Source: Calothrix parasitica NIES-267 (lineage in GTDB: Bacteria; Cyanobacteriota; Cyanobacteriia; Cyanobacteriales; Nostocaceae). Taken from it: a stretch of DNA of 64,000 bases. This document shows, in pieces, positions 51,460 through 60,329 of the stretch. Both the position numbers and the translations under genes were made by a program. The stretch lies in assembly GCF_002368095.1 (NCBI RefSeq), contig NZ_AP018227.1, positions 8,234,308 to 8,298,307 on the forward strand, read 5' to 3'. The stretch's first letter is position 1; every line of letters starts with the position of its first letter. The notes beneath the pieces are model-generated. The model saw only the letters and a program-made list of their open reading frames with translations, was not told the DNA's origin and ran no database searches.

Positions 51460-53577
51460 TTAAGATATGCGACGAAAATAGTCGCGATATAGTTGACAGC
51501 GGGGTGTAACGTGATTTTTTTCACGAACCACCAATCCTAAACTGTGTAATTTATACATTTCTACAGAATCTAACTCTACTCCCGCAGTTGAGTTAACTAC
51601 TTGCTGTAAAGCTTGTACTAATTCCGGTGCTGCACGTAATATATCTAATAAATAACTTAGATGATTGCGATAAATACCAGCTTCTGTTGTTGCTGTCTGT
51701 AATAAATCTTGGAAGTTTGTCTTTCCGACTGCAACATCATACATCCCCAACCTTAATAAATAGGGATGCCCTCCTACCATTTTCCTTAATTCTGAAAGCA
51801 TACAATCTTGAGAATCAATGCCATGTTTATTAGCTAAATCTTCTATCTGCTGCTGATTAAATTCTTTTAATTCAACAGGTAAACCAGCATTAAAAGGTGA
51901 TTGATGGTAATCTAAGGGGATATAAACTTCTGTAGAATGAGCTAATACCAATCGCAGTTGTTTCCAAATTTCCTCAGTTTTCCCTTTTTCATGCCAAGAG
52001 CGCAACATCCCGAAGAAATCTTCTAAAACTTCGCTATAGGGAAATAATCTATCTACTTCATCTAAGACTAGTATTAAAGGAGAATTTATTGGTCTTAATA
52101 TATACTTTTTAAAATAAGCCGTACAGTTGTCGTTGCTTCCTAGACATGCGGGATTCCAAGCAATCTCTACTTGATTATCAAGCTCAAGTTCCAAAGCAAC
52201 TTTGCTACACAACCAACGGAGAAATTTATCTAGATTAGTAATTACTTCCTTATTAACACTACCAAAATCTAAATATACGCCCTGATAATTTTCCTTGATT
52301 CCCTCAGAAATAATCCGTCTTAATAAAGAAGTTTTACCCATTAATTTTGGTGCTTTAACTCTAATTAAGGAAGCGGGTTTTTTTAAAGTTTGGTAACAAA
52401 CAGACTCAATTCCATCTCTTTCTAGATAAAAAGGGGAATCAAGGGGTACAGAACCATCAGGATATTCCAATGACTCTATTAAATTATGATTAATTACAGG
52501 TTCGTCTATAGGTTCTTCAAATTTTTTTTTAATATCCAAGATGATTCCATCTTTGGCTCTCATGTAAAGTACTGGTGTTGCAAAGTCCCGCTTGTCAAGT
52601 CCGACTTCCATGGAGATAGCATTCCGGGTTGTTTGAATAGCTGCATCTACTGGATAACCTAGCGCTAAAGTACGGTAAAACTCATCTGCGAAAAGCTTGG
52701 CTGTATTATCGAAAATGGAATATTGCATCGCTACTACTGCGGGTATTCCACGACGAACAAGATTTGGTGCTGTACCTCTCATAGCTTGATTTGAAGCGAC
52801 TACTGCACCTTGACAGGAATTGAGAATAACTAAGCCTAAATTCTTGTTACCTAAAAAGAAGTTGGCGAAATTTTCATCATCCATATATTTGGCTTTACCA
52901 GCGTTATCTACAAGCACGATATAGCCTTGATTATTATCAAAGACTCCGTGACCGATAAAATGAAAAATATGGTAGAGCTTTTCCCTTAACTTTTGCTGAA
53001 TTTTCTGTCTAGTGGCTTCTTGCAATACATCTAACTCAATTTCACCAGCTTCTATATGCTTCCCTAATGCTTCACGAATAAGTTTCTCCTCTTCAACAAC
53101 GTCTAAGGTCGCTAAGTCAGTAGGAGTTGAAATAACTAATAAGACTTTTAGGGGTAAATCAACAGCTTTTATATCGCGTTGTTGTAGAGGAACATCAATA
53201 TAGCGAGAAAGAACAGTCTCAGTGTTGTTTGCTAGAAAGATGTTTGTATCTTCTTCATAGATAAATTCCCAAGGAAGAGATGCTAATTCAGGAGATTCAA
53301 AGATTAAACGCAAGCGGACGCTTTCTTGATTGGCTTGTGCGGCTGCTATGGTAGCTTGAAATCGAGCATTAATTTTATCGGGAAAAAGTGCTTGGTAAAG
53401 TTGACTTCCTAATGCTTTGAATAACTCGTGATTTGTTTGTCCGGATTCAATTAACTGTAAAGTTAGATTAATTTGATTCTGTTCCCAGCGTAATTCGCTT
53501 GAAACTTCGCCTTGTTCTGAAGAAGCACGAATATTATTATTTCTATCAACTATTATTCTAAAATCTTGGTAATTCAT
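51460..53577 (-). CDS. CHAT caspase-like protease fused to AAA-like NTPase
   Basis: A protein of 705 residues. The CHAT protease domain (about 85-345) has the catalytic histidine H210 in HFIGHG and cysteine C255 in ILNSCQGA, both intact, and the closing VVAMQYSIFD and TPVLYMRAKDG. A linker leads to an AAA_35-type NTPase domain: Walker A APKLMGKTSL (K415) and Walker B LILVLDEVDRLF (D506/E507). It ends with CQLYRDYFRRI, a usual ending of this family. The second gene of the operon encodes a related NTPase with a membrane segment. CHAT proteases act in bacterial conflict and cell-death systems, so an immune or suicide module is likely; the trigger and substrate are unknown. Confidence 0.9.
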   Translation of the reverse strand: MNYQDFRIIVDRNNNIRASSEQGEVSSELRWEQNQINLTLQLIESGQTNHELFKALGSQLYQALFPDKINARFQATIAAAQANQESVRLRLIFESPELASLPWEFIYEEDTNIFLANNTETVLSRYIDVPLQQRDIKAVDLPLKVLLVISTPTDLATLDVVEEEKLIREALGKHIEAGEIELDVLQEATRQKIQQKLREKLYHIFHFIGHGVFDNNQGYIVLVDNAGKAKYMDDENFANFFLGNKNLGLVILNSCQGAVVASNQAMRGTAPNLVRRGIPAVVAMQYSIFDNTAKLFADEFYRTLALGYPVDAAIQTTRNAISMEVGLDKRDFATPVLYMRAKDGIILDIKKKFEEPIDEPVINHNLIESLEYPDGSVPLDSPFYLERDGIESVCYQTLKKPASLIRVKAPKLMGKTSLLRRIISEGIKENYQGVYLDFGSVNKEVITNLDKFLRWLCSKVALELELDNQVEIAWNPACLGSNDNCTAYFKKYILRPINSPLILVLDEVDRLFPYSEVLEDFFGMLRSWHEKGKTEEIWKQLRLVLAHSTEVYIPLDYHQSPFNAGLPVELKEFNQQQIEDLANKHGIDSQDCMLSELRKMVGGHPYLLRLGMYDVAVGKTNFQDLLQTATTEAGIYRNHLSYLLDILRAAPELVQALQQVVNSTAGVELDSVEMYKLHSLGLVVREKNHVTPRCQLYRDYFRRIS

Positions 53578-53998
53578 TTAGAGTTTATTTAAAACCACCA
53601 AAGCAAACATAATTTTTACAATCCGTTTCTATTTTTCGGGTTGCGAACCTTCTAGTTACATTACTAAAATACACAGCGACTTCTTTATACTTTAAACTAT
53701 TTTCAATTTTGCTTTACCTGCTTTGAAACCTTATATAAGAAAGTACATAATGCTTGTTGTTGAAATATAATATCAGCCAAAACATAAGTAAATACCTAAA
53801 GTAATATAAAGATATGAGTAATATTTTTAGCCCAATATATAAAATTATCACGCTTGCGTGTTGTAGAGTTCGGCTCCACACCAGCTTACCTAAACAAGAA
53901 CTCCACCAAGGAAAATATCAAAATTGTTTGTAAATGGCACAATACAGGCACAAATAATTACACTAAAGGTACTCCCTTATGCTTGCTTCACTATAAAA
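53578..53998. other. Spacer between the CHAT operon and the NdbB-like gene
   Basis: This divergent spacer of about 420 bases must hold both promoters. It is AT-rich, and I see no strong palindrome. An open frame continues from 53924 into the NdbB gene but is unlikely to be translated. Confidence 0.45.
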
Positions 53999-55189
53999 AT
54001 GACCGAACAGAAATCTCGAATTTGTATCCTTGGTGGTGGTTTTGGCGGACTTTACACTGCTTTACGCTTAGTTCAATTAGATTGGGAGGAGTCGCAGAAA
54101 CCGGAAATTATTCTGATTGACCAAAATGACCGCTTTTTATTCTCCCCTCTCTTGTACGAACTGCTGACTAGAGAAATGGAAAGCTGGGAAATAGCTCCGA
54201 CCTATCAAGACCTTTTACAAGATACCGGTATCCGCTTTTATAAAGCAACGGTATCTGGAATTGATACCGACCAAAAACGAGTAGAGTTGCTCAATGGCCC
54301 GGAAATTTCCTACGACCGTTTAGTATTAGCGATGGGTGGAGAAACACCTTTAGATATGGTACCCGGAGCGATATCCTATGCTTATGCTTTCCGCACTCTT
54401 GATGATGCTTATGCTTTGGAAGAACAATTGCGGATACTCGAAGAATCTGACAAAGATAAAATTAGAATTGCCATTGTTGGTGGTGGTTACAGCGGTGTTG
54501 AATTAGCTTGCAAATTATCCGACCGACTGGGGGAAAGAGGACGCTTCCGATTAGTGGAAATGGCTGATGGAATTCTCCGCAATTCTCCAGAATTTAATCG
54601 CGAAGCTGCAAAAAAAGCTTTGGAGGAACGTGGTGTTTTTGTTGATTTGGAAACGAAGGTAGAGTCGCTTACTGCTGATAATATTTCTTTAGAATACAAA
54701 GGTACTGTAGATGAAATTCCTGTAGATTTAGTCATTTGGACTGTAGGAACGAGAGTTAGTCCTTTAGTAAACAATCTTCCCCTCAAGCACAACCAGCAAG
54801 GTAAAATCACCACTACACCAACCTTGCAGCTAGTAGATAATCCCCACATATTTGCTTTAGGAGATTTAGCAGAAACTTTTGATGCAGAAGGAAAACAGGT
54901 TCCCACAACAGCACAAGCAGCTTTCCAACAAGCAGATTATGCTGGTTGGAATATTTGGGCTAGTCTTACTAATCGTCCTTTACTTCCCTTCCGCTATCAG
55001 CACTTAGGTGAATTTATGTCATTAGGAGTTGATAATGCAACTCTTACCGGTTTGGGTATGAAAATGGAAGGAACATTAGGATTTGTTGTTCGTCGTGCTG
55101 CTTATCTTTACCGTCTTCCAACCTTAGAACATAAGTTAAAAGTTGGATTTAATTGGTTAAGTCGTCCTATTATTGAAGCACTTTCTTGA
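53999..55189 (+). CDS. ndbB: Type II NAD(P)H dehydrogenase, NdbB-like
   Basis: A flavoprotein of 396 residues. The FAD motif ICILGGGFGGLYTALRL is at the very start and the NADH motif IAIVGGGYSGVELACKL is in the middle, with ALGDLAE near residue 285. It lacks a membrane segment and has the C-terminal amphipathic end of NDH-2 enzymes. In cyanobacteria, NdbB reduces demethylphylloquinone for phylloquinone synthesis. I chose the ATG at 53999 (MTEQKSRICILGGG), as the frame from 53924 adds 25 unlikely residues. The assignment to NdbB and not to another NDH-2 is by resemblance of the opening. Confidence 0.85.
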   Translation: MTEQKSRICILGGGFGGLYTALRLVQLDWEESQKPEIILIDQNDRFLFSPLLYELLTREMESWEIAPTYQDLLQDTGIRFYKATVSGIDTDQKRVELLNGPEISYDRLVLAMGGETPLDMVPGAISYAYAFRTLDDAYALEEQLRILEESDKDKIRIAIVGGGYSGVELACKLSDRLGERGRFRLVEMADGILRNSPEFNREAAKKALEERGVFVDLETKVESLTADNISLEYKGTVDEIPVDLVIWTVGTRVSPLVNNLPLKHNQQGKITTTPTLQLVDNPHIFALGDLAETFDAEGKQVPTTAQAAFQQADYAGWNIWASLTNRPLLPFRYQHLGEFMSLGVDNATLTGLGMKMEGTLGFVVRRAAYLYRLPTLEHKLKVGFNWLSRPIIEALS

Positions 55190-55194
55190 AAATA

Positions 55195-55381
55195 GGAAGT
55201 AAGGGAGACAAGGAGATAGGGAATAGGAAGACAAGGAGAATTTAATATTCTTAACTCTTAATTCATGACTCCTGACTCCTAACTTCAGCATCTACAATCA
55301 AAAATTCTTCTTGGAAAGTTTGAGGGGAAGAACATCTCCACCCTTAACTTTACACAAAATCCAAAATCCAAAATTGTCATA
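55195..55381. repeat. Repeat-filled spacer with second copy of the 19088 element
   Basis: GGGAGACAAGGAGATAGGGA-type units come first. At 55310-55341 follows TTGGAAAGTTTGAGGGG with the GAAGAACATCT core, a diverged copy of the 19088 element. Confidence 0.65.
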
Positions 55382-55386
55382 GGTGG

Positions 55387-56034
55387 ATGAAACAGCCGAA
55401 AGTCATTTTTTTAGATGCAGTAGGAACGCTCTTTGGTATTAGAGGTAGTGTTGGTGATGTTTATAGTCAAATTGCACAAGAATTTGGTGTGGAAACGTCA
55501 CCAGCTACTTTGAATCAAACCTTTTTTCAAAGTTTTAAAGCTTCACCACCCCCAGTTTTTCCTCAAGCACAAGAACACGATATTCCCCAACGTGAGTTTG
55601 CTTGGTGGTCTCGCATAACTCAAACCACTTTTGAACAAGCTGGTGTTTTACACAAGTTTGATGATTTTTCGGCTTTTTTTAGCGAGGTCTATATTCACTT
55701 TGGTACCGGAGACCCTTGGTTTGTTTATCCCGATGTCCTCAAAGCTTTGAATAATTGGCAAAACAAAGGAATCGAATTAGGAATATTATCTAATTTTGAT
55801 TCCCGGATTTACTCTGTTTTACAAGCTTTAGAATTAAGAGATTATTTTAGCTCTATCACCATTTCTACTCAATCTGGTGCTGCTAAACCCAACCAAAAAA
55901 TATTTGCGATCGCACTCGAAAAACACAACTGTATTCCGGAAGCAGCATGGCATATTGGCGATAGTATCAAAGAAGATTACGAAGGTGCGAAAGCTGCTGG
56001 ATTGAGAGGTGTTTGGTTAAATCGGAATCAGTGA
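55387..56034 (+). CDS. HAD-IA family hydrolase (REG-2/HDHD3-like)
   Basis: A phosphatase-type protein of 215 residues of the haloacid-dehalogenase superfamily. Motif I is FLDAVGTLFG (nucleophile D10; the DAVGT form is typical of the REG-2/HDHD3 group), motif II LSNFDSR, motif III the lysine in AAKPNQKIF, and motif IV GDSIKEDYEGAKAAG. All are intact. A cap of about 80 residues follows motif I. The substrate is unknown. Confidence 0.92.
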   Translation: MKQPKVIFLDAVGTLFGIRGSVGDVYSQIAQEFGVETSPATLNQTFFQSFKASPPPVFPQAQEHDIPQREFAWWSRITQTTFEQAGVLHKFDDFSAFFSEVYIHFGTGDPWFVYPDVLKALNNWQNKGIELGILSNFDSRIYSVLQALELRDYFSSITISTQSGAAKPNQKIFAIALEKHNCIPEAAWHIGDSIKEDYEGAKAAGLRGVWLNRNQ

Positions 56035-56051
56035 ACAATTATAGCGCTACG

Positions 56052-56101
56052 CGAAGGTCAAGGGTCAAAGTTTAAAGGTCAAAGGTTAAAGGTTAAAGGT
56101 T
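56052..56101. repeat. Heptamer tandem repeat, left of the insertion sequence
   Basis: AAAGGTC/AAAGGTT units continue on the other side of the insertion (57752-57779), so the IS interrupted the array. Confidence 0.85.
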
Positions 56102-56222
56102 CAAGGGGTGACAAGACGGCTAAAAAATAGTCACAGCAAGAGATTTATGCAGCAACCAATATGAAAAAATTGCCCGAAAAATGAGATAAAAATGATAAAT
56201 ATAAGAATGATAATCATAGCAG

Positions 56223-56255
56223 AGGTAGAGAAACCGCTTCGCGGTTTCTCTACCT
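56223..56255. repeat. Internal hairpin of the IS, left
   Basis: Perfect 15-base arms with loop TTC: AGGTAGAGAAACCGC against GCGGTTTCTCTACCT. It lies just downstream of the transposase stop and may end its transcript. Confidence 0.8.
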
Positions 56256-56367
56256 ACTTCGTTGACAGGTCAAATTGTTTTTCAACAAGCTTGCTTGTTG
56301 AAATAATTGATGACTGATACGGGCATAGTTTCTTATATTAAGAGAAACAGATTTTTACAATTTGAAA

Positions 56368-57543
56368 TCATAATCTTTGTAGCATTGACATTGCTCTTAA
56401 TCCTCTTCGATAGAGTGGTAATTTAGAACGGTTAATACTTATTAAATCTTGAACTATATCTACTAAAAACTCCCAAGCAATTATCCATAAATTACCGTAA
56501 AGACCAAGCCAAAAATTACTATGTCTCCGTGATGAACGTTTGGCTTCATCCAATCTAGAAATATATTTTTGAATTCCATTATTTTTGATTGACTTACCTT
56601 TTAAAGCTGACATTGTATAAGCTATAGCAATTAGCAAAATTAAGTTAGTTAAACGGTGAGTATTAGCTTTAGTTCCTTCGAGATTATAACCACCAGTTTT
56701 ACAATCCTTAAACATCGCTTCTATACCCATACGATGGCGGTAAGTTTTTATAATTTCTTCAAAGTCTTCTAGATTTGTTAGCAAGAACCAAGGTTCTTTT
56801 TCTGTTTTTTTATTATATTTTCTCTTCCAATATGCTGCTAAATTAAAACGACCAAACCCTTTATTTTTAGTCATATAAATATTTGAAAAGAAAATCTTAG
56901 TTCCTGGCCTTACTCCTAAGTCCGCTAATTTATGATATTCTCCTTTATGCTTTTTAAAGTGTGTAGTCTGCTTCTGACGAAAAATAAAATATATTTTTCG
57001 AGGTAGTTTTTGAATTTTTAGCCAATAAGACAACTCTATGCCATGAAACTCCCTATCCCCTAAAAATACTAATTCGTAGTTTTTAAATAAACGCAAAATT
57101 GGTCTAATTATAGCTTGTTGCTCTCTTAAATTCGTACTACCTTCTTTCTCTAAAAGTTTCCAATATATTGGTATAGCTCTCTTTTTATAAATTACAGCTA
57201 TGACTAAGACATTATTTTCTTTCCATTGAGTTCTGTCCAAAGTTATTATTAAACGAGTTTTTGATTTAAATTCTTGTTGAATTATTTGTTCAACTATCGG
57301 AAACCAAAACAAAGGTAAACTAAAGCTGAATAACATTAAGAACCTTTGAATATGTCTTCGACGACTTTCATATTTTATAGGTAAGGGAAAACAAGCCGCT
57401 AACCTCTCTATTCTTACAGTTTTTTGAACTGTGAGCAACCAAATTAACATTTCTAAAGTTTTATATTGAGCTTTTGTCAGTGATTGCTTAAAATACGATT
57501 CATACAATGTTATTATTTTCATCTTATCGGTGCAAATTTCCAA
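56368..57543 (-). CDS. IS4-family transposase
   Basis: A DDE transposase of 391 residues. The acidic triad is visible: D in ITLDRTQW, D in VFLGDREFHG, and E in YRHRMGIEAMFKDCKTGGY, a Y-R-E-K-like signature of IS4-group enzymes. The N-terminal part has DNA-binding helices. It is complete, with the listed start, and sits inside well-defined inverted ends. It moves its own element by cut and paste. Confidence 0.93.
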   Translation of the reverse strand: MEICTDKMKIITLYESYFKQSLTKAQYKTLEMLIWLLTVQKTVRIERLAACFPLPIKYESRRRHIQRFLMLFSFSLPLFWFPIVEQIIQQEFKSKTRLIITLDRTQWKENNVLVIAVIYKKRAIPIYWKLLEKEGSTNLREQQAIIRPILRLFKNYELVFLGDREFHGIELSYWLKIQKLPRKIYFIFRQKQTTHFKKHKGEYHKLADLGVRPGTKIFFSNIYMTKNKGFGRFNLAAYWKRKYNKKTEKEPWFLLTNLEDFEEIIKTYRHRMGIEAMFKDCKTGGYNLEGTKANTHRLTNLILLIAIAYTMSALKGKSIKNNGIQKYISRLDEAKRSSRRHSNFWLGLYGNLWIIAWEFLVDIVQDLISINRSKLPLYRRGLRAMSMLQRL

Positions 57544-57617
57544 ATTTTGACCGATATTTTTTTACCATAAAATTATCTCTTATCAAAGATAAATCAATTG
57601 ACAGTTTTTAAAATCAA

Positions 57618-57658
57618 ATACTGAGCGGGTGGTCGCACTGCGACCACCCGCTCAGTAT
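57618..57658. repeat. Internal hairpin of the IS, right
   Basis: Perfect 19-base arms starting ATACTGAGCGGGTGGTCGC, with a three-base loop. It lies about 75 bases upstream of the transposase start, in the leader, where it could block read-in transcription or translation. Confidence 0.85.
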
Positions 57659-57751
57659 ATACAGAATGATTATCATTATCAGGTTTTTTTTCGGAACTTA
57701 AATTTCAAAACCCTTGACTGAGTAAGGTCTCGGGGTGCTTGTCACCCCTTG

Positions 57752-57779
57752 AAGGTTAAAGGTCAAAGGTTAAAGGTTT
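57752..57779. repeat. Heptamer tandem repeat, right of the insertion sequence
   Basis: AAGGTTA/AAGGTCA units continue the array at 56052-56101. Confidence 0.85.
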
Positions 57780-57850
57780 CAGCCTTTATTAATGTCCTAG
57801 CCTAATTACGTAGTGCTTTATCGGTAAACAGTTAATAAAAATATTTAGCA

Positions 57851-57885
57851 TAAAAACCCGGTTTTTTCAAAAAACCGGGTTTTTA
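57851..57885 (-). terminator. AAACCCGGTTT hairpin, likely terminator of the DUF4278 gene
   Basis: Perfect 17-base arms (TAAAAACCCGGTTTTTT) flank one base. It lies 34 bases past the DUF4278 stop on its strand. It belongs to the dispersed AAACCCGGTTT family. Confidence 0.7.
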
Positions 57886-57918
57886 TATTTGCAATTTATC
57901 TCTTAGAAGACAAATCAA

Positions 57919-58353
57919 TTAACAATCATCAAATGATAATTGACAATTTTGGAATGATAACTGATTCGCTTCATCTTCTAACATCTGAATCAACTTATCA
58001 TCTCCATTAAGCTTTGCTAATTGCAAACGACGTTGTAAATCGTGACATAAATTGGTTGAGTGAGTTTCAGCTAAATCGTTATTAATAGGTCGATTCCTAG
58101 TAAATAAATTACTGCTTTTCTTGAAAATAAAGTTTAACTTTTTACGCTGTTTTAACTCTTCCACTTTTTCTGGAGTCCCAGAATAATAACCAATACCCCG
58201 ATATTTTAACTCAGCAGCATGAGGATTTATCAAAGCATTTGACGACTGATAACGCTTCCATTGCACACCCCGATAATTAAGAGCAACTTCTCTCTCTGCT
58301 AATTCTGCGATAGGAGCTTGTTCGTATTCAATTCCGCGATATATAAGTTTCAT
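57919..58353 (-). CDS. DUF4278-domain protein
   Basis: A protein of 144 residues with three copies of the DUF4278 motif (LxYRGxxY): MKLIYRGIEYE at the start, ALNYRGVQWKRY near 30, and ELKYRGIGYYSG near 50. The remaining C-terminal part is polar. DUF4278 proteins are small, cyanobacterial and of unknown function. There is no signal peptide. Confidence 0.9.
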   Translation of the reverse strand: MKLIYRGIEYEQAPIAELAEREVALNYRGVQWKRYQSSNALINPHAAELKYRGIGYYSGTPEKVEELKQRKKLNFIFKKSSNLFTRNRPINNDLAETHSTNLCHDLQRRLQLAKLNGDDKLIQMLEDEANQLSFQNCQLSFDDC

Positions 58354-58844
58354 ACTCTTCCTTTGCCTCTAATATCTCAAATCTTTTACAAAACGAGGCG
58401 CGTTCCTTCGGCTCTAATTCCTACTTCCGTCTTTATATTCGAGTTAACTGATAACTTACGTTAGCTGCAAACAAAGATGAACGAAATATTTTATTTCTGT
58501 ATTTATTGTAACTGTTTTTTGCTTAAGTCAGGGTAATTTAACAATTTTTAAGATTTTCTTTATATTTAGTCATTGACTAAGTAATAATGCTTAGTATTGT
58601 GATAGAAGATAAAGCAGTTTTCATTTAATTCCAACATACTCATTACCTCTCCCCTTTCCCTCTCCTTGTTAAAGGGTGAAATTATCTTTATTCCATCTAA
58701 GTAAAAACCGCTATAAGTTTCAAAATGATATTGATTTAGTAAAAAGGGAAAAATAAAAGCAAATTCTGACGGGATGTAGAGACGTAGCACTGCTACGTCT
58801 CTACATCCCGTCGGAATTAATGAAATACACTACTCCAATTAAAA
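58354..58844. other. Noncoding spacer with repeats
   Basis: A frame of 74 codons on the minus strand here runs through repeat sequence and is not credible. The spacer holds a CCTCTCCCC...TTAAAGGG repeat piece near 58657-58675 and the long palindrome at 58762-58818. Confidence 0.6.
58762..58818. repeat. GAGACGT palindrome, copy 6 (longest, 57 bases)
   Basis: Twenty-eight-base arms with a single mismatched pair surround one C at 58790. The inner 19 bases of each arm (GGGATGTAGAGACGTAGCA) are perfect. This is the best candidate for the complete repeat unit. Confidence 0.9.
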
Positions 58845-60080
58845 TTAATAAACTTGCAAAACTCTTACCTCTTCCCCAGCACTAACCGATTTTTTACCTA
58901 CTTCTAAAACAGCTAAAGCATTTGTTTGAGCTAAATTAATTAAATTTCCAGAACTTTTACTACCACCAGCAGCGCTAAAATAGTTAACTCCATCAACTAA
59001 ATCCAACTTTCCCCAAATATAAGTTTCCCGTTTACCGTTGGAATTTAAATCTTGACGAGTTTGTGCTTTGATAAATTTAGGCTGCCAACCTTCCACAATG
59101 CTGGAACATTTTTTGATAACTGGTTCTACAAAACGCCAAAAACTTACTAAAGCTGAGGCTGGATTTCCTGGTAAACCAAAATATATCGTAGCATCAGGTG
59201 TTGTAAAACTAGCTACAGTTAAAGGTTTTCCAGGTTTCATTGCTACGGAAGGTACTTTTATCTCTCCTCCAAGAGATTCGAGAATATTTTCAACGTAATC
59301 ATAATCTCCTACCGATACACCACCCGATGAAAGTACTATATCGGCTTTAGTAATCGCTTCGGTAATAGCTGCTTTAATTGTTCCTGGTTCATCTTTGATA
59401 ATTCCTAACATCAAAGGTTCACCTCCACATTGTTTGATTAAAGAGAATAAAGCATACTGATTTGAGTCAACAATTTGTCCCGGTTGTAGAGTTTGTTCGG
59501 GTGTGATTAGTTCATTTCCTGTAGATAAAATCGCTACACGAGGACGACGAATAACATTTAATTTAGTACATTGTGCTGCTGCTAAAACTGCTATTTCCGG
59601 TGCATTAAGCTGAATTCCGGCTGGTAACAATTCCGCTCCAGCTTGGTAATAACTAGCACGATGTCTAACAAACTCTTGAGGTGATGGTGCTTTCAGGATA
59701 AATACTTTATCATTTTCACGACGAGTATTTTCCTGCATAACTATAGTATCAGCACCCTTCACCATTACAGCACCCGTAAAAATTCGTGCTGCTTGTCCCG
59801 ATTGGATGGTAGATTGAGGTTGATAACCTGCGGGTATATCCTCAACAATATTTAAAATCGTTGGCTTTTCTTCACTAGCTTCTCGAACATCTTGATAAAT
59901 TACAGCATAACCATCCATCGCAGAATTATCCCAGTGGGGGAAATCTAGTTGACTGATGACGGGTGAAGCTAAAATTCTTCCGGTAGCTGACAATAAATCG
60001 ACGGTTTCTATATCTGTGTAATTATTTAAAGGTTTCGCGAGATTAAAAATAATATTTTCTGCTTCGTTTACTGATAGCAT
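58845..60080 (-). CDS. moeA: Molybdopterin molybdenumtransferase
   Basis: An enzyme of 411 residues that inserts molybdate into molybdopterin-AMP to give the molybdenum cofactor. The opening (LSVNEAENIIFNLAKPL), the substrate motif DFPHWDNSAMDGYAV, the catalytic ILSSGGVSVGDYDYV (here VLSSGGVSVGDYDYV) and PGKPLTVA, and GLPGNPASALVSFW are all present. The standard three-domain length is complete. It stands alone here. Confidence 0.97.
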   Translation of the reverse strand: MLSVNEAENIIFNLAKPLNNYTDIETVDLLSATGRILASPVISQLDFPHWDNSAMDGYAVIYQDVREASEEKPTILNIVEDIPAGYQPQSTIQSGQAARIFTGAVMVKGADTIVMQENTRRENDKVFILKAPSPQEFVRHRASYYQAGAELLPAGIQLNAPEIAVLAAAQCTKLNVIRRPRVAILSTGNELITPEQTLQPGQIVDSNQYALFSLIKQCGGEPLMLGIIKDEPGTIKAAITEAITKADIVLSSGGVSVGDYDYVENILESLGGEIKVPSVAMKPGKPLTVASFTTPDATIYFGLPGNPASALVSFWRFVEPVIKKCSSIVEGWQPKFIKAQTRQDLNSNGKRETYIWGKLDLVDGVNYFSAAGGSKSSGNLINLAQTNALAVLEVGKKSVSAGEEVRVLQVY

Positions 60081-60329
60081 TACGAGTTAATCCTATAAAA
60101 ATTCGGTTTAGTTTATGAATTTAATTGTTGATAAAAGAAATAGCAAAATTGCGGAGCTAATTATTTAATAAATTCTTTTGTTTCAATTAAATACTGTTAA
60201 AGAGTGATTAACTTATTATATAGATGTTGTAAAATTTACTGGTATAGCTTGATTTACGAGAAAATACCCAAGCATATACTGATAAAATTTAAGTAAAAAG
60301 AGCGTATAACATTTATCAGTATTTTGAAT

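Larger units (their letters stand above)
56102..57751. mobile_element. Insertion sequence with IS4-type transposase
   Basis: An element of about 1650 bases with perfect 14-base inverted ends, CAAGGGGTGACAAG at 56102 and CTTGTCACCCCTTG ending at 57751. AAGGTT flanks it on both sides and would be the target duplication, though the heptamer array makes the exact length ambiguous. Two strong hairpins lie inside, beside the transposase gene: 56223-56255 and 57618-57658. The transposase is intact, so the element may be active. Confidence 0.85.

Noticed and set aside
53924-53998. Extended start of the NdbB-like gene
   Set aside because: The extra 25 residues come from AT-rich spacer. The ATG at 53999 begins right before the FAD motif, as in the family.
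56206-57677. AATGATAATCAT near both inner ends of the insertion sequence as its true ends
   Set aside because: Longer and perfect inverted ends lie further out (56102 and 57751), with the heptamer array as flank.
58566-58790. Seventy-four-residue frame on the minus strand
   Set aside because: It overlaps repeats and the long palindrome, and its composition is not protein-like.
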